From the NCBI GenBank assembly GCA_963210315.1, contig OY723315.1, positions 1,302,001 to 1,366,000 on the forward strand: a DNA stretch of 64,000 bases, in the 5' to 3' direction. Source of the stretch: Rhynchopus euleeides. Its lineage: Eukaryota; Euglenozoa; Diplonemea; Diplonemida; Diplonemidae. This document shows, piece by piece, positions 10,087-21,016 of the stretch. Position numbers and translations under genes: made by a program. Numbering within the stretch: position 1 is the first letter of the stretch; every line of letters starts with the position of its first letter. The notes beneath the pieces were generated by a model that had not been told where the DNA came from, ran no database searches, and was given only the letters and a program-made list of their open reading frames with translations.

Positions 10087-10450
10087 TACCTGGGACCCCC
10101 CGTGTATAAGTCCCCCCCCCTTATCCCCGTGTTTAAGTCCCCCCCTGGGGGTCTGGCAGGGGGGGGACTTAAACACAGGGGGACCTAAACACGGGGGTGG
10201 GCTGGTCTGGAGGGTCATCAGGTGGCCCCTAGGCCCTCCAGGTGCTGTCTGAGTCGAAAAGTGGGGTGCCAAAAGTCCATCCGGACCGGAATTACCCCCC
10301 TACGACAGCAGAGGAAGAGGTCTTCTTGGTCTCCACTGTGCCACCCCCGTGTTTAAGCCCCCCCTGTGTTTAGGTCCCCCCCGTGTTTAAGTCCCCCCCG
10401 GCCGAAAATCGCCTCCAGGGGGGGGACTTAAACACGGGGGGTCCCAGGTA
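10087..10450 (+). mobile_element. MITE-1 copy A (TA-flanked, TACCTGGGACC ends)
   Basis: A 364-bp element with inverted ends TACCTGGGACCCCCCGTGT and its complement. It is built of inverted and direct copies of CGTGTTTAAGTCCCCCC around a unique core (GTCGAAAAGTGGGGTGCC). It has no ORF of note. Three more copies are at 20676, 38598 and 52400. Flanking TA on both sides suggests a TA target duplication, as with Tc1/mariner-type transposases. Confidence 0.9.
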
Positions 10451-11556
10451 TCTCCCTTTTGCTGCTGTGCCTGCCCTCTCGGTGTTTAGTTATTTTCTTT
10501 TGATTCGCGGCTCGGGTTTGCGGCGGGGGGGCGGGGGGATAATGAAATTGCACGGGGGGGGGAACAGAAGTACCTTTTTTTGCTGCGGGTGTAACGAATA
10601 ACGGGGGAGGGGAGGGGGGGGCGGTGGGGGGGGGGTATCTTTGGGAATAGCAACCTTTGATGCCCATGCCGCACGGAGTGGCTCAAAACAAAACAGCCTG
10701 CCTTGAGGGGCCTTGAGCAACACAGGAGGTGCACTCAAAATGATGATTTTTTGCACTACAGAGGCTGTTTTTTGTCCAAGGGGGGTGGGGGGGGGAAGGG
10801 TATATTGCCCGCCATGTCCACCAAGCGAAAGGAGCAGGGTGCTTCACCTCCCCACACGGTTCTTCCCCCACCCCTCAGTGAGGGGGGCCCCTCCCCATAG
10901 GGGCGAGGCCAGGTATCGCTTTTCTTGCGTGCGTGCCTTGCCATTATTTCTTTTGGGGGGGGGTGGGGTGGGGGGGGGGTGTGTGTGTGCGGCATTTCCC
11001 TCCCACACAAGCTGCGGTGTTATTATTTTTTTGACAAGGGAGGCCGTCGACCCTGCCCCGCATTTGCTTCCCCCACCCCCCCCCCCCCCCCCCCACCCCC
11101 TTGGGTTTCCTCGGTTCCCCCCCCCCCGCGCCCGCGCCCCCATTTGCCCCTAGCCCCTGTGATATTGCCCCCTATGCCCGCCCCCGCCCCGTCTATTCAT
11201 TTTGGTGGTAATCTGACGGAACCATACCTCGTATGGATATGGAGGGGGGGTGGGCTGCTGTCTTTGGTGTTGGTGAGTGTATACACTGTGATGATATGCT
11301 CCCCTCCCCCACCTCCCCCCCTCCCCCCGTTCTCCACAAGAGGAGGTGGCAGAAGGCAATACCGCAGTTGGCAAAAAGTCATTGGAAAAAACCCGTGGGG
11401 GGGGGGGGGGGTGGGGGGGGCACCAGTTCAAAAAAATCGGGTCAAAAATCGTCAAAATAACGTGGTTCAAAGAAATCCTGTCTGCGGAGGTGGAGGGCAG
11501 GCGGGGGGGAAAATAGCCCCCACGCACTGCCTCCCGTTTCTCTCTCTCTCTCTCTC
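10451..11556. other. gene-free, homopolymer-rich stretch
   Basis: No gene seen. Long G and C tracts (about 10540, 10614-10634, 10958-10979, 11076-11093, 11397-11420) alternate with short unique pieces. It ends in an 18-bp TC microsatellite (11539-11556) at the 3' edge of the LINE. Confidence 0.6.
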
Positions 11557-14500
11557 GTATGCTTATAGTGTGAATATCCCCGAAACGAAAATACTCGCAC
11601 CCCAAGGGTGTCGTCTACTTAACTACGCGGGCCCGCGGCCCGGTAGACTCCCCTTGTTTGAGAGAGGAGCTGCTCTGGTGGGGTGAGGGAAGTGACACAG
11701 GAGGAGGAGGAGGCGCAGGCGCCACACGGTCTGTAGCGCCCGGTGACGCGCTACGTGAGGAGGGAGGATTAAGGTAGGCCCGGAAGCCTGTGGGCGCGTG
11801 CGGTGACCGCGCACGGGCGGAGGAGGAAGAGGCACCAGAACGGGGCCTTTGGGGAAGGGCTGCGTCAACGGACACGCCGTCGGGAGGGGAGGTAGTAGGA
11901 GAACGTGGGTCCGGATCAGCGGCGCCCACGTCAGCGTCAGCGTCAGCGGTGGGGATCACGTGGTCGACCCTAGGCCTTTGGGCAGGCAGTGCCGGGGTGG
12001 AACCGGTATGCGCCTCTAAGGCGGTGCGCTTCAGCTGCGCCACGGCGGGGATGGATGGCCTGACGCCGTCGGGTGAGAGCCTCCTACGAGGCTGCATCAG
12101 GTGGCGGTGGGGTGAGCCCGGGGAGCACACGGTATGGGCCAGCCTCTTCAGGATAACTGGAGGGGTGGCGGGCTCGGGAGTAGCGGGACACGGGGTCGCT
12201 TCAGGGGAGGGCTGAGGCGCAGGCACACGGGGTGGCGTGGTGGAGCCACGGTAGGCGCAGTCGCCTCTGGGAAGGGCGGGGTTGGCGGCACATGGGGCGG
12301 CGGGGTGGGGGCGTCTGCCTCCACAGGCGTCGCAGGGGCGGGAGGGGCGTGGTGGCCCTTCTTGCAGCAAGCGGTGGGGCGTCTGTCATCCAGCTCAGGC
12401 AGAGAGGCGCAGACCCCGCAGGGGGGCAGGTCATGGTCGCGGCAGCCGTGGTGGCCACGCTTGCAGCACATGTTGGAGGAGCTGCAGGTGCCGCAGCGGA
12501 GCAGCCGGTGCGTGGTGCAGAACTGCACGGGCAGTCCGTCATCCTGGCGGTGGTGGGCCCGGCAGCAGTCTTCCATTCGCAGGGTTCGGTTGTGCCCCGC
12601 CGCGTCGCAGTCATGGCACTTGGGCTTGGAGTGGGCCCTGCAGACGTTGCGAGCCAGCACCTCCGAACGGGGGGCATAGCGCTCAGCGCCGCACGGCGCC
12701 GACCTCGGGCTGACCGTGTCGAGGGGGTCACGGGTGGGGGCTACGGGAGTAGGGTCCCACTGTTCGCTTCGCGTGTCCCGGTCGGGCACCTCGGCATACG
12801 ACGGGGTAAGGTCCAGGCCCCACGACTTGCTCGAGGCCCAGTGGATCGCGCGGGGAATCTGCTCGATCAGGATACGGGTGGTGAGCCCGTGGCAGGCAAA
12901 GCGGGGGCGTGGTTCAAGACCGCCCCAGACTTCCTTCACCCCCACCGCGCGGAGGCAGTAGACACGCGAGACAAACGCGCCAGGCAGGGGCGCGCGGAGG
13001 TTAACTGCTTCACACTGGGAGACAAGGTATTTCAACATCTGCCCCATCATGCGTCCACGCATGTTGAGTGGGGCGGGCTGGGTTCCTGCCGGGGCGCCAG
13101 TAGCGATCGGGCAGACGTCGAGCCCGGAGAAGACCTCGAAGTCGATGGCGAGCTCGCAGAAGGAGATGGACCCCTCCCTCGTCCAGGTGAGACGACCGAG
13201 CCAGGCCCGCAGGGCACGCATGATGCACTCTCCGTGAGTCCAGCGGGGTGGGTTGTCCGGCAGTGAGGCCAGGTCGGACTGATGGGGCGCAGCGGGTCGC
13301 GCTAGCGCTGCGTCCCACGCGCAAACAGTTGGGGATACCCCGAGGCGCTCACGTTCCAGCACATCTCTGCGGGCGACTATCGTGCTCATTAGGTGGTGCA
13401 GGTCCTTCGCCCGCACCGTACCGGATAGGGGTTTCGGTATGATGCCCCAGTTGGCTAGGCAGGGCGGCCATGAGAGGCGCTCCTCACAGAGACCCGCGTA
13501 CCGCTCCCGGGCACGGACGTCGTTGTGGGCAGGGCATTCCCAGAAGAGATGCGTGACGGTTTCGGGGGAGCCCGTATCGCAATTCCGGCAGAGGCGGTCG
13601 CTACCCGGCTCCGGCTGTGTTGCTGTGAGGGGTAGGGGCACCTCACCCGAGTCGTCGAGGACATCGAACTCGGACGGGGCTGAGCTCGACGAGTCGTCGT
13701 CATCATCGGTGTCACCGGCAGCGTCGCCGTCCGCGGGTGCTGTGGCGTGGTCGGCAGCGGTCACAGGAGGTGGAGTAGGAGCGGTCGAGCGCTCGGCCTC
13801 CGGCCCGTCAGGCGCGGAGTCCGTCGCAGCCCCAAGCTTATTGCGTCCCCAGCGGTCTGCCAGGAACACGCCCCCAACAATAATGCAGCGCATCGCAGCG
13901 GCGAGCACAGGATCCCCACATGATTGCCAGAAGTCGTTTGTCAGCACGGTGTCAACGCCGTCCTCCACACCGCCGAAGGAGGGTCTGGAGATAGCAAGCC
14001 TTCGCCAGATGTTGTGACGCAGCGCCTCGCGTAGCACATGGTTCCGTGCCGCCACTTCGAGTGAAAGCAGTGGTTCGGAACCTCCTGGAGCAGATATGAG
14101 GGAAACATCATCGCCGCAGGTGAGGGAGGCCGGCGGCAGTCCTTTTTTGAGCGCAAGCCCGATAGGCCCGAGGGGGACGTCGATGCGTGTTTTTTGCGCA
14201 TACATGGCCCGGATGCGGTTGAATCGCGGGATCAATTCTGGTAGGCGGCGGCAGGAGTCTAGAAGTAGGAGCAGCATGCGATACGGCACTATGATTCCTG
14301 GGTGAAGGAGGTGTCCCTTCGAGGCAATGGAGAGGGCCGCTGCGGTGCTGCGGGAGGGATGGCGGTCACCGTATAGGCAGTTTGAGGCTCGGGTCTCTAG
14401 GTCGCGGAGGACCCGGTGGTCAATGGGCGCATACCAGCCACCGAAGATCGCTCGGGGCATGACTGCGCCAGCAATCAGGCCGTGTCGCTGCTCAAAGGTC

Positions 14501-17156
14501 GCAGGCGAGCTGCCCAGGCGGCGTAAGGGGGCATGCGCTTTACTCGCCCGTCCGTCGTCGCCGCGGTCTATGAACGCTGGTGACACACAGACGCGCACGC
14601 CTAGTGCAGGTGAGGCGGTTTTGGTGGGGAAGGTGGCCCCATTTACAGCGATGGTGCCGACATATCGAGGGCGTGCGCCAGAGGAGGGGTCCACGCGATG
14701 CACGCCCATGGCAATGGTCTTCTTTTCGTTTAGGCGCATTCCCGTTATTGCGCAGAACTCGCCCGTGATGTCCGCGCCACGTTGTGTCAGCGCCTCAGAG
14801 ACACGCGAGATGATAGTGGCGTGATCCGCGTACGATATGCTGAGGGCCCCCCCGCTCTCTTCCTGGATCGCTTTCACCAGGACGGAGAGCAGCGCGTTGA
14901 TGAGGACGACCGACAATGGGCAGCCCTGAAGAATTCCGTTCGTCACATCGAACTCCCCCCCCACTCCGAGTGGGGTCTTGAAGCGACGGCGGAGGCGCGA
15001 GTACATCGCTTCCAGCGGCCGGAGGATGCGCTCGTGCAGCCCCATTGCACGCGCCAGCTCCAGGACTAAGCGCTGGGGTACCCTGTCGAAACATTTCGAG
15101 AAGTCGAGCGCCAGGAGGTAGATCGAGGTGTCCTTGTCCAGGAGCGTTTCCTCAATCTGGGTCGTGAGGTCCATCAGCGCGTCGTCGGCGCGGTGGCCGG
15201 GGCGGAAGCCGTGTTGAGAGGGGTCAATCCAGCCCTCCTGCCATACGACAACATCCTGCAGACGGCGGCAGGCCCATATGCGGTACACCAGGCTCGTGAC
15301 CGTGATGGGCCGAAGTCCGAGCGGGTCGCCAGCGTATTCGCCCTTGGGGATGAGCGTCACCAGTGCGGTTCTCAGCGCCTCGGGCCAAGAGCCGGTACGC
15401 TCGATGCTGTTGAAGAGGGCTGCAAACCCATCCATTAGCCCCACCGGCAGAAGTGCAACCTCTTCCAGTCTCCAGCCGTCGACGCCGCAGGTGCCCGACT
15501 TGGACTTCGCTAGCTTCATCTGTGCCAGCGCGATGAGGTATGACCCCGTGATGTCGGATATAGTCATCGGAGTGTGGTGTACGTATTTCCCGAAGCGCTC
15601 CATGAACGGCGCAAATTCGGGTTCCCCAACGCGATCAGGGTACAGCCGCAGGATGCTGTCCCAGGCTCCTTGCAGGATGCTGTCCATCTCAGCGAGGTTG
15701 GCGGTGAAGGTCCCGTCCGGTCGCCGCACCGTGTCGGCAGTGCTGGGCGTCTCTCCCTTCAGCATCGCCACGACACTCTTCGCATCCTCACGGCAACGTC
15801 TCCGGAAGTCGTCGCGGAGCAGGCCTCGGCGCTGGTGCACCACCTCAGAGAGAATCCGTCGGCACTCCGCGCGCGTCCCGTGGAGGAGGCGTTGGAGCAC
15901 CGCAAGGGGCGGGGTACCGTCGCGCCGGCCGCCAGCCGGCACATCCTGGTTGGTGGGCAGCTCACATACCAGTGTTCTGCACTTCTCCCAGCAGCGTGAA
16001 ACATCGTATGGCAGCAGGCCGTTGCCAAGACGCATGCGGGCGCCCACCAACTCCTCTAGGCGTCGGATGGCAGCGCGCAGTTTCAGCTCACGGCAGGACG
16101 CGGCTCCCAGCCCATCCGGTGCCCGTGATTCCCTCGCACACAGGCGGACCTTCCGTGGCTCGCGTACATCCCCACGGCCGATGTAGGCGCGGGAGGCACC
16201 AGCTGAAAGTCCCGCCAATTGCACGAGGTAGGTCTCGCACGCTTCGCAGAGCAGTTTCCAGGCATTGTCAAGGTCGCCCCGCCGCAGGGCTCCCTCGAAC
16301 CCCGAGAGGGATGGAGTAGGAGGGGGCGCGGTGGTATCCCCGGGGGGGGCCCGAGGAACGCGGATTTGCTTGGGGACCCTGTATTTGAGGCACGTCTGGT
16401 CGAAGACCTGAACGTCGAGAGTCATCGTCACGCAGAGGTGGTTCGGCACTCCCACGTCCCGAACATCGCACGCCGTAAGGGCCTGCGCTGCGATCGGGTT
16501 CAGCAGCGCGTAGTCGATACGTGTCCCCTCGCATGTAGTGGAGGTGAAGGTTGAAGGGGGCGTGGTGCCGGTGGCCTGTGCGGCCAGTGCCGCAGCATCG
16601 GCCCAGTAGTTGTCCAGTGCATGTGCGAGGGTGGGCGACGCATCCCTGTCGGTGTTGAGGTCGCCCATCACCACTACCGGCACGTCGCCCAAGCATCTGC
16701 CGTAGTCTAGCAGCACCGCATGCAGGAGTCGCTCCCGTTCGGCGAAGGTTTTCCCAGACTTGCGCCGCTTCTGACCCGACGGGGCGTACACGCATAGGAT
16801 GTGCAGGAAGGAGCTACCATCTCCGATTGCCACCTTTGCGTGTACAAAGCGGCCATCGCTTGCAAAACGTTCCAGTGTCGTGGGGGTGGAGAGGCGCACG
16901 AGCGGGGCGGGCTTCCGCGCAAGGATGCCGACTCCGCCTTTGGTGCCTTTCACAAGGTTGCCTTTAACGCCGTCGCGGGGTGCACCCCAAGCCGTGGACC
17001 ATATCCGCTCCTGGGAAAGGTGCGTCGATACCTCTTCCTGCATGTGCTTGGTCAGGGCAGTTTCTTGTAGACAGACGATGTCGGCAGGGATCAGCGTGAT
17101 CTTCTCGAGGTGAGGAAGCAGCGCCGTCACATTCACGGAAGCCAGGGTGATATTGA
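11557..17156 (-). mobile_element. APE-type LINE, 5'-truncated, bounded by TC microsatellite
   Basis: The element runs on the minus strand from about 17156 to about 11557. Its 5' edge abuts (TC)7 at 17157-17170 and its 3' edge (TATAAGCATAC on the minus strand) abuts (TC)9 at 11539-11556. The target therefore seems to be a (TC/GA)n tract and the duplication is microsatellite. There is no poly-A tail. The coding frame is already open at the 5' edge (INITLASVNVTALL), exactly where an AP-endonuclease domain begins, so any upstream ORF is missing. The 3' UTR is up to about 590 bp. Confidence 0.8.
12148..17136 (-). CDS. LINE ORF2: AP endonuclease, reverse transcriptase, zinc fingers (1662 residues)
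   Basis: One uninterrupted frame. Residues 1-245 form the endonuclease (DIVCLQET, GGVGILAR, VYAPSG, VVVMGDLNT, RIDYALLN, PNHL). The reverse transcriptase spans roughly 550-870 (LIPKGEYAGDPLGLRPIT, QHGFRPGHRADDAL, LALDFSKCFDRV, GILQGCPLS). Its catalytic box reads YADH at 769-772 instead of the usual YADD; the His codon is at 14821-14823. A CCHC-type finger follows (CRNCDTG...HLFWECP, about 1180). The last 200 residues hold a Cys/His-rich cluster (CHDCDAAGH, CCRAHH, CGTCSSSNMCCKRGHH). The family copies its RNA into nicked DNA. An overlapping minus frame (11615-12370) gives a proline-rich but more protein-like tail, so a frame change near 12.3 kb is possible. Clade not assigned. Confidence 0.88.
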   Translation of the reverse strand: MNVTALLPHLEKITLIPADIVCLQETALTKHMQEEVSTHLSQERIWSTAWGAPRDGVKGNLVKGTKGGVGILARKPAPLVRLSTPTTLERFASDGRFVHAKVAIGDGSSFLHILCVYAPSGQKRRKSGKTFAERERLLHAVLLDYGRCLGDVPVVVMGDLNTDRDASPTLAHALDNYWADAAALAAQATGTTPPSTFTSTTCEGTRIDYALLNPIAAQALTACDVRDVGVPNHLCVTMTLDVQVFDQTCLKYRVPKQIRVPRAPPGDTTAPPPTPSLSGFEGALRRGDLDNAWKLLCEACETYLVQLAGLSAGASRAYIGRGDVREPRKVRLCARESRAPDGLGAASCRELKLRAAIRRLEELVGARMRLGNGLLPYDVSRCWEKCRTLVCELPTNQDVPAGGRRDGTPPLAVLQRLLHGTRAECRRILSEVVHQRRGLLRDDFRRRCREDAKSVVAMLKGETPSTADTVRRPDGTFTANLAEMDSILQGAWDSILRLYPDRVGEPEFAPFMERFGKYVHHTPMTISDITGSYLIALAQMKLAKSKSGTCGVDGWRLEEVALLPVGLMDGFAALFNSIERTGSWPEALRTALVTLIPKGEYAGDPLGLRPITVTSLVYRIWACRRLQDVVVWQEGWIDPSQHGFRPGHRADDALMDLTTQIEETLLDKDTSIYLLALDFSKCFDRVPQRLVLELARAMGLHERILRPLEAMYSRLRRRFKTPLGVGGEFDVTNGILQGCPLSVVLINALLSVLVKAIQEESGGALSISYADHATIISRVSEALTQRGADITGEFCAITGMRLNEKKTIAMGVHRVDPSSGARPRYVGTIAVNGATFPTKTASPALGVRVCVSPAFIDRGDDGRASKAHAPLRRLGSSPATFEQRHGLIAGAVMPRAIFGGWYAPIDHRVLRDLETRASNCLYGDRHPSRSTAAALSIASKGHLLHPGIIVPYRMLLLLLDSCRRLPELIPRFNRIRAMYAQKTRIDVPLGPIGLALKKGLPPASLTCGDDVSLISAPGGSEPLLSLEVAARNHVLREALRHNIWRRLAISRPSFGGVEDGVDTVLTNDFWQSCGDPVLAAAMRCIIVGGVFLADRWGRNKLGAATDSAPDGPEAERSTAPTPPPVTAADHATAPADGDAAGDTDDDDDSSSSAPSEFDVLDDSGEVPLPLTATQPEPGSDRLCRNCDTGSPETVTHLFWECPAHNDVRARERYAGLCEERLSWPPCLANWGIIPKPLSGTVRAKDLHHLMSTIVARRDVLERERLGVSPTVCAWDAALARPAAPHQSDLASLPDNPPRWTHGECIMRALRAWLGRLTWTREGSISFCELAIDFEVFSGLDVCPIATGAPAGTQPAPLNMRGRMMGQMLKYLVSQCEAVNLRAPLPGAFVSRVYCLRAVGVKEVWGGLEPRPRFACHGLTTRILIEQIPRAIHWASSKSWGLDLTPSYAEVPDRDTRSEQWDPTPVAPTRDPLDTVSPRSAPCGAERYAPRSEVLARNVCRAHSKPKCHDCDAAGHNRTLRMEDCCRAHHRQDDGLPVQFCTTHRLLRCGTCSSSNMCCKRGHHGCRDHDLPPCGVCASLPELDDRRPTACCKKGHHAPPAPATPVEADAPTPPPHVPPTPPFPEATAPTVAPPRHPVCLRLSPPLKRPRVPLLPSPPPLQLS

Positions 17157-19594
17157 TCTCTCTCTCTCTCCCTCCGTCAGGTGGGCAGAGCTGTCACACA
17201 AGCCTGTTCCAAGGGCAACACACGTTTGCTGGGAGGGGGGGTTTTTTGATTCTTATTGTTGCCGATATTTCCGCCCTCCCCTCCCCCCCCCCCCCTCCCC
17301 CGTGCATCTCAAAGAAGAACTATCATCAGCCTACCGCACTCCATCTCCCACCCCCTGCCCCCCTTTCCCCCAAGCAGCCCTCTCTTGATGCGGTTTTCTT
17401 TCTGTTCTGTATCCGTAATCAGTTCCGTGATGTCGCTGTGCAGGCCGTGTCATATTCCTGTGTGAGGAACTTCCTGGAAGGGTGAGGTGGGGGGGGGATG
17501 GTGGTGGCGTGTGTGAGGGCCGCACAATCTGGCGTGGTCTGTGGTTGTGTGTGCCCTGATCCGCATGGAGGGATCGCCGTGAGGAGGTTTTGGGTTTTGG
17601 CGGGACCCATTTCGGGGTGTTGTAGCTGGCGAAGCTTGCGCAAACATTAGAGCGGCTGGGAGCCTTCGCTGAGTAGTGCAGAAACATAACATAGCGTATC
17701 AGTTCTCGTGCGTTGGTTTTTCGTGGGCTTTCTGTATGATGCAGGCCACTAAACCAACGTTGCAAACGCAGAAACGTGAGGATCAGTGAACCGCGAAGAC
17801 CTTCCACCAGGCTTTTTTTGTGTTGTGGAATCTGCTGTGCTGGCCCAACCAAACATCTCCAGACCGACATGGCGCCCGCAGGCACCAGGGCATCTTCCTC
17901 AAATAAAACAAGTTGGCTGTGTCGCGTGATGCCGAATCTGGAATCAATGACACCAGCTGCATCCCCCCACTCCAGTGGCCACTACCGGCCACTGGGGGGT
18001 ATTCGCCGTCGGAAAATAATTTCTTCGGCAAAAAAAATCGGCGATTTTATTCACCTAAAAAAATGGGGCAGGGAATGTGCCAAAAATAATCATTCGGAGT
18101 GGTCTCCGCGGTGTTCGTGCACAGTGCGCGGTGGTCATGCAAGATGTTGTGTCAAGAAGTGGCACAAAAAAACTTTGCGTCTGCAAATCAGAAGGGGAGA
18201 GAAGAACCAGCGGGTATTCGTCTTCATCGCGAGAACACCCCACACGCCTGCTGCGGGTGTGGTGTGTCCTGCATGATCTGCATAGCAAAGTTTCCTGCGT
18301 TGTTAGCACAACTCCAACACAAAAAATGTGTCGCCTGTGTCAGGACTCGACACTGCACTCGCCGGTGCCCCCGCACCCCCTCCCATCCCCTCTGCCCTCA
18401 ACTTCACAGGCGAAGGGGTGTGGGTGTCAACGCATGCCCGCTGCACGTTCTCTCCCACTTCTCCCCCAAGACAAGCAACGCTGTTGCAAACACAGGCCGA
18501 TCGCCGGTCTCTCTGGGCACTGCCCCCCCCCTTCATTTTGAGTCGAAAGGGAAGGTCACCTCTCTGTCCCTCGCTTTACTCGATGTTACAGCCACTACCG
18601 CCCCCGCCCACCACCCCCCCCACCCCGGTGCCACCTTTTTCTGTCCGGTCCATTTTTACCGGGTGTGGGTGTCGCTTGGTTGTGGCCCCACAGCAACCCC
18701 GCCCCTCTCCTTCCATCCCCTCCCCACCGCCGAAAAGTAGGGCGCAGCTTTCCAGCAGGCCTCAGAGTGGGGGTGGGTGGTGGGTAGGGGGGGTTTCTTT
18801 GCTGTTGTGGACAACGTCTCTTGCCACCAGTCAGAAAGCACTGCCGCCCTGTCGCCTGGCTGGCATGCCAAGAAGTGGACTGCACCATGGCATATGCAGA
18901 ATGGGGAGAAGTGAAAATGCAACCATTCCGCTCGATCCTCTCCGACAGTTGTTGCATTGCACGCTTCCACCAATTCGGTTGCAAAAGGAGCACAGTTTTG
19001 GACACGCAGTGTCACCGCGTTGTGTAGTTTTGTTTGGGCTGTGCTGCAACAACGATATGAAGAATCTCTGAAAATGCGCGCGGTTGCAAATCTGAAGAGA
19101 ATAGAAAAGCTGAGAAACCCCCCGCCCCCCACGTGACTGTTGCGTGGTGATGTTCTGCAAAGGGAGCACATCTCTCCCAAACTGATTCTTCTGGGGATCT
19201 TCAGTGCAGTGCCGAAAAAATGGCGTGTTATTGGCACGTTTCGCTTTTTTTATTTGAGGAAAAAGCTGAAATTTGCCAAAAACTTGCCTGTCACGACCCC
19301 TTTCCCCCCTCTGTGAATGCTGAGGGACTAGGTCGGGAAGGGGGCACTCCGCGTTCTGTGGGGGGGGGGTGCTGGCGAATAACCTTTGGTGCAACGCCGA
19401 GCTGGCAGGGAAAGGGTGTGGGCCACCCATTGGTAGTGGTGGGGGGTCACACCCGTGCCACGCCCCTGCCACCCTGTCATCTCTCGCCACAACTTCTGGG
19501 CCAATGCATCCCTCCCCACCCCTCCCCTTGTATCAGCACCAACCCCCCCTCCCATCCCCTCACCTCGCTCTAACTTCGACAGCAAGTAATGTAT

Positions 19595-19681
19595 CCGTAA
19601 GAAGCGGGCTGTAAAAAATGTTTCAAGTCCCCTCAGCATCAGGAAAGAGCCCCTATCTAAATGACAGCCCGCTTCTTACGG
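19595..19681. repeat. 87-bp hairpin with perfect 18-bp arms
   Basis: Arms CCGTAAGAAGCGGGCTGT (19595-19612) and its exact complement (19664-19681) enclose a 51-bp loop. Could be a tiny inverted-repeat element or a structured transcript end. No flanking gene makes a terminator role clear. Confidence 0.7.
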
Positions 19682-20035
19682 TTACGCTATGAAGACATCT
19701 AACCAATCAAACCGTCCTTGCCCAATCCCGAGGCAATGGTGGAAAATGCCTATTTTCTGAGCCTGGGGAGAAGAATGCCAGCACAGGAACAAGGGGCAGT
19801 TGTGCTGCGACCCCCGTAGCTGCACGACTCCAATCGAGAACGTAAATAAAATCAAGAAAAATCATCCTCGCGTGTGTGCCGATCACTTTCGAACACACCC
19901 CTCTCGCGCGACAAGCAGGTGGTGGTGGGCACTCCTGTCTGTGTTCTGTGTTCGAAGGTGTATCAATATCATGCCCTTTTGATGCCCTTCTCTGTGTTCG
20001 CTTGGCTAATACTGTATTTTTTTGCCAGCCACGAG

Positions 20036-20382
20036 CGACGAAGCGGGGTGGAAAGTTGCGAAGTAACGAAGGATGATTTGTGCGACTGGCTCTTTAGGAT
20101 TGGCCCCTTCATGCCACTTCACAGGGCCCCAGCACGGCCTTGAGACAAAGTGTGCGCTCAACGAAAAGTAGTCCGGAGCTGTTCTCCGACAGTTGCTGGA
20201 CAGGGTGTTCTACCACAGCGGAATGCGTACGATTTTCACTCGATACAAGTGACGGGGCGTAGCGAAGTCGCGAAATAACGAACGATGTCGTACTGCCTGA
20301 AGATTAGGATTAGCACCTCCATGACACCGCAGGGCCTTCACCCTGCCTTGAGACAAAAAGTGTGCGCTCGGCGCAAAAGCTT
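20036..20382 (+). repeat. diverged tandem duplication, about 215-bp spacing
   Basis: Segments 20036-20167 and 20251-20382 share GGGG(T/C)G...GCGAA...AACGAA, then (G)GGATT(G/A)GC...CACAGGGCC/CGCAGGGCC, then CTTGAGACAAA...GTGTGCGCTC. Similarity is patchy but in order, which suggests an old duplicated unit of unknown nature. Confidence 0.6.
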
Positions 20383-20675
20383 GTTCTTCCCCCAGTTCCT
20401 GGAGGGGATTGTCCCGCCTCTATGGAGCTGAAGGAATCACGAGTTCGAGCAAGAGCTGGTGTATGCCCCCTTGTCCCTCAGATATACAAAGCCCTCCCAC
20501 CCAGCTGTTCAGGTATATTTCAAGAACACCACGCCGCATATCCAAGCCCAGGGGTTTCTGCATCTGCCCCTCGTCGAAGGCCGAGTCCACGGGCACCCTC
20601 ACCCTTGACAACCTGTGTCTGGGTGCCAGTCAGACACCCACAAGACTGTCGCTGAAATTGAATGAAAAAAATGGG

Positions 20676-21016
20676 TACCTGGGACCCCCCGTGTTTAAGT
20701 CCCCCCCCTGGAGGCGATTTTCGGCCGGGGGGGACTTAAACACGGGGGGGGCGGACCTAAACACAGGGGGGGCTTAAACACGGGGGTGGCACAGTGGAGA
20801 CCAAGAAGACCTCTTCCTCTGCTGTCGTAGGGGGGTAATTCCGGTCCGGATGGACTTTTGGCACCCCACTTTTCGACTCAGACAGCACCTGGAGGGCCTA
20901 GGGGCCACCTGATGACCCTCCAGACCAGCCCACCCCCGTGTTTAGGTCCCCCTGTGTTTAAGTCCCCCCCCTGCCAGACCCCCAGGGGGGGACTTATACA
21001 CGGGGGGTCCCAGGTA
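20676..21016 (-). mobile_element. MITE-1 copy B
   Basis: 341 bp, the same family as 10087-10450 in the opposite orientation, with TACCTGGGACCCCCC ends and TA at both flanks. Slightly shorter because one CGTGTATAAGTCC sub-repeat is missing. Confidence 0.9.

Larger units (their letters stand above)
17171..20675. other. 3.5-kb gene-free stretch
   Basis: I find no convincing gene. Open frames here lack domains, are short, and shadow C-rich or repeat DNA. Notable items are an 18-bp-stem hairpin (19595-19681) and a diverged 130-bp duplication (20036-20167 and 20251-20382), both listed separately. Confidence 0.5.

Noticed and set aside
17331-20143. Several 70-220-residue ORFs in 17.2-20.6 kb
   Set aside because: No start context, no domain, C-rich translations; nothing distinguishes them from background.
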